From Archaeoglobaceae archaeon (GTDB taxonomy: Archaea; Halobacteriota; Archaeoglobi; Archaeoglobales; JdFR-42): a stretch of 5,938 nt of DNA. Of the stretch, positions 5,166 to 5,938 are shown in pieces. The stretch covers positions 1-5,938 of the forward strand of contig WAJW01000091.1 of NCBI GenBank assembly GCA_015523685.1, written 5' to 3'. Under the pieces are notes generated by a model. That model searched no databases, had not been told where the DNA came from, and was given only the letters and a program-made list of their open reading frames with translations. Every line of letters starts with the position of its first letter. Positions within the stretch are counted from its first letter, which is position 1. The translations under genes and the position numbers were made by a program.

Positions 5166-5938
5166 AGCTTGAAACTCACGCCAGAAATACCTGGTGTCCT
5201 GGATGTGGAAATTTCGGTATTCTGAGGGCTCTTAAGAATACCGTGGCAAAACTCATCGATGACGGAGTTGATCCCGGAAGGATGGTCGTTTCATCGGGAA
5301 TAGGATGTCATGGAAAGATCGCGGATTACGTTGCGGTGCCGAGCTTTCATGTCATACATGGGAGGGTCCCTCCATTTTTAACAGGTGTGAAGCTCGCAAA
5401 TCCTGAACTCATAACTGTGGGATTTGCCGGAGATGGTGATGCCCTTAATGAAGGGATGGAGCATCTCATACATTCTGCAAAGAGAAATTCAGATATAACC
5501 ATATTTCTCCATAACAACGGTGTTTTCAGTCTCACAACAGGTCAGGCAACTTCCACAAGTCCCAGAGGGTTCAGAGGCAGATCCACACCCTATGGAAATC
5601 CTGAAGATCCTTTAAATCCGTGTGCCCTGATGATCGTAAGCGGAGCAACATTTGTGGCAAGAGGATACGCGGGAAATGTCAAAAAACTCGAGTGGGTTAT
5701 GTACGAGGCAATAAAGCATCGGGGTTTCTCATTTGTGGAAATCCTCCAGCCATGTGTGATCTTCAACAACACATGGAAGTTGTACAATGAAAAGGTTGAC
5801 TGGATAGATGAATCCAGTTCTGACCCGGAGGAGGCGTTGAAACTCAGCAAAATAGGGGATAGAATCCCTGCGGGTATATTTCTCAAAAAGGAAAAGGATG
5901 TCTACGAGGATGTGATTGAGAAACCGGAGAAAATGGAC
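5162..5938 (+). CDS. korB: 2-oxoacid:ferredoxin oxidoreductase, beta subunit (3' end cut off)
   Basis: This is the TPP- and iron-sulfur-binding partner of the preceding subunit. The frame is open for 259 codons to the window edge. The family is usually about 285-305 residues, so a short C-terminal piece is missing. The start is the ATG that overlaps the upstream TGA. WCPGCG supplies Cys12 and Cys15, GIGC supplies Cys49 and QPC supplies Cys198. Together these match the four ligands of the single [4Fe-4S] cluster in the Sulfolobus-type enzyme. Lys52, just after Cys49, is where that enzyme has a substrate-binding lysine. The TPP/Mg site is GDGD (90-93) with HNNGVFSLTTGQ (117-128). GRSTPYGNPEDPLNP and SGATFVARG are further family signatures. 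Two oddities are ALNEG after GDGD, where AIGG is usual, and FSLT, where YGLT is usual. No separate ferredoxin-like delta subunit is visible. Confidence 0.92.
   Translation, partial: MKLETHARNTWCPGCGNFGILRALKNTVAKLIDDGVDPGRMVVSSGIGCHGKIADYVAVPSFHVIHGRVPPFLTGVKLANPELITVGFAGDGDALNEGMEHLIHSAKRNSDITIFLHNNGVFSLTTGQATSTSPRGFRGRSTPYGNPEDPLNPCALMIVSGATFVARGYAGNVKKLEWVMYEAIKHRGFSFVEILQPCVIFNNTWKLYNEKVDWIDESSSDPEEALKLSKIGDRIPAGIFLKKEKDVYEDVIEKPEKMD

Noticed and set aside
3630..5886. Minus-strand open frames beneath the oxidoreductase genes
   Set aside because: They are antisense shadows of the two subunits; their composition follows the codon pattern of the plus strand.

Overview
The window looks like a piece of a hyperthermophilic archaeal chromosome, most likely Archaeoglobales (a Ferroglobus/Archaeoglobus-type organism). 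That placement is inference from several signs. The tRNA gene has no encoded CCA. TATA boxes lie about 25 bases upstream of the tRNA and of a leaderless ATG. A Shine-Dalgarno sequence (GAGGTGAT) matches the archaeal 16S tail. Arg is mostly AGG/AGA and Ile is often ATA. The enzymes are oxygen-sensitive, ferredoxin-linked types. No marker here fixes the genus.

Layout. Positions 43-115 are an intact tRNA-Thr(CGT) with its own TATA box. Positions 116 to about 1820 hold no intact gene. They contain short coding-like stretches on both strands, interrupted by stops and frame changes: minus-strand relics at 202-539 and 1656-1820, and plus-strand relics at 759-926 and 977-1252. I read this as a decayed gene graveyard. 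Two of the relics, in opposite orientation, share a short codon-synchronised match. From 1833 the DNA becomes densely coding on the plus strand: a benzoate-CoA-ligase-family enzyme (1833-3464), a T-rich termination zone, then a separate leaderless promoter driving a two-gene operon. That operon encodes a gamma-alpha fused 2-oxoacid:ferredoxin oxidoreductase subunit (3552-5165) and its TPP/[4Fe-4S] beta subunit (5162 to beyond the right edge), joined by an ATGA stop/start overlap.

How the genes may work together. The ligase would activate an aromatic (or similar) carboxylic acid to its CoA thioester at the cost of ATP. The oxidoreductase would oxidise a 2-oxoacid with CoA to an acyl-CoA, CO2 and reduced ferredoxin. 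In anaerobic aromatic degraders such as Thauera, a two-subunit 2-oxoglutarate:ferredoxin oxidoreductase supplies reduced ferredoxin for benzoyl-CoA reductase. A comparable role is the most attractive reading here. An alternative is a 2-oxoacid such as phenylglyoxylate feeding the same aryl-CoA pool. Substrates cannot be settled from this window, and no ring reductase or ferredoxin gene is visible in it.
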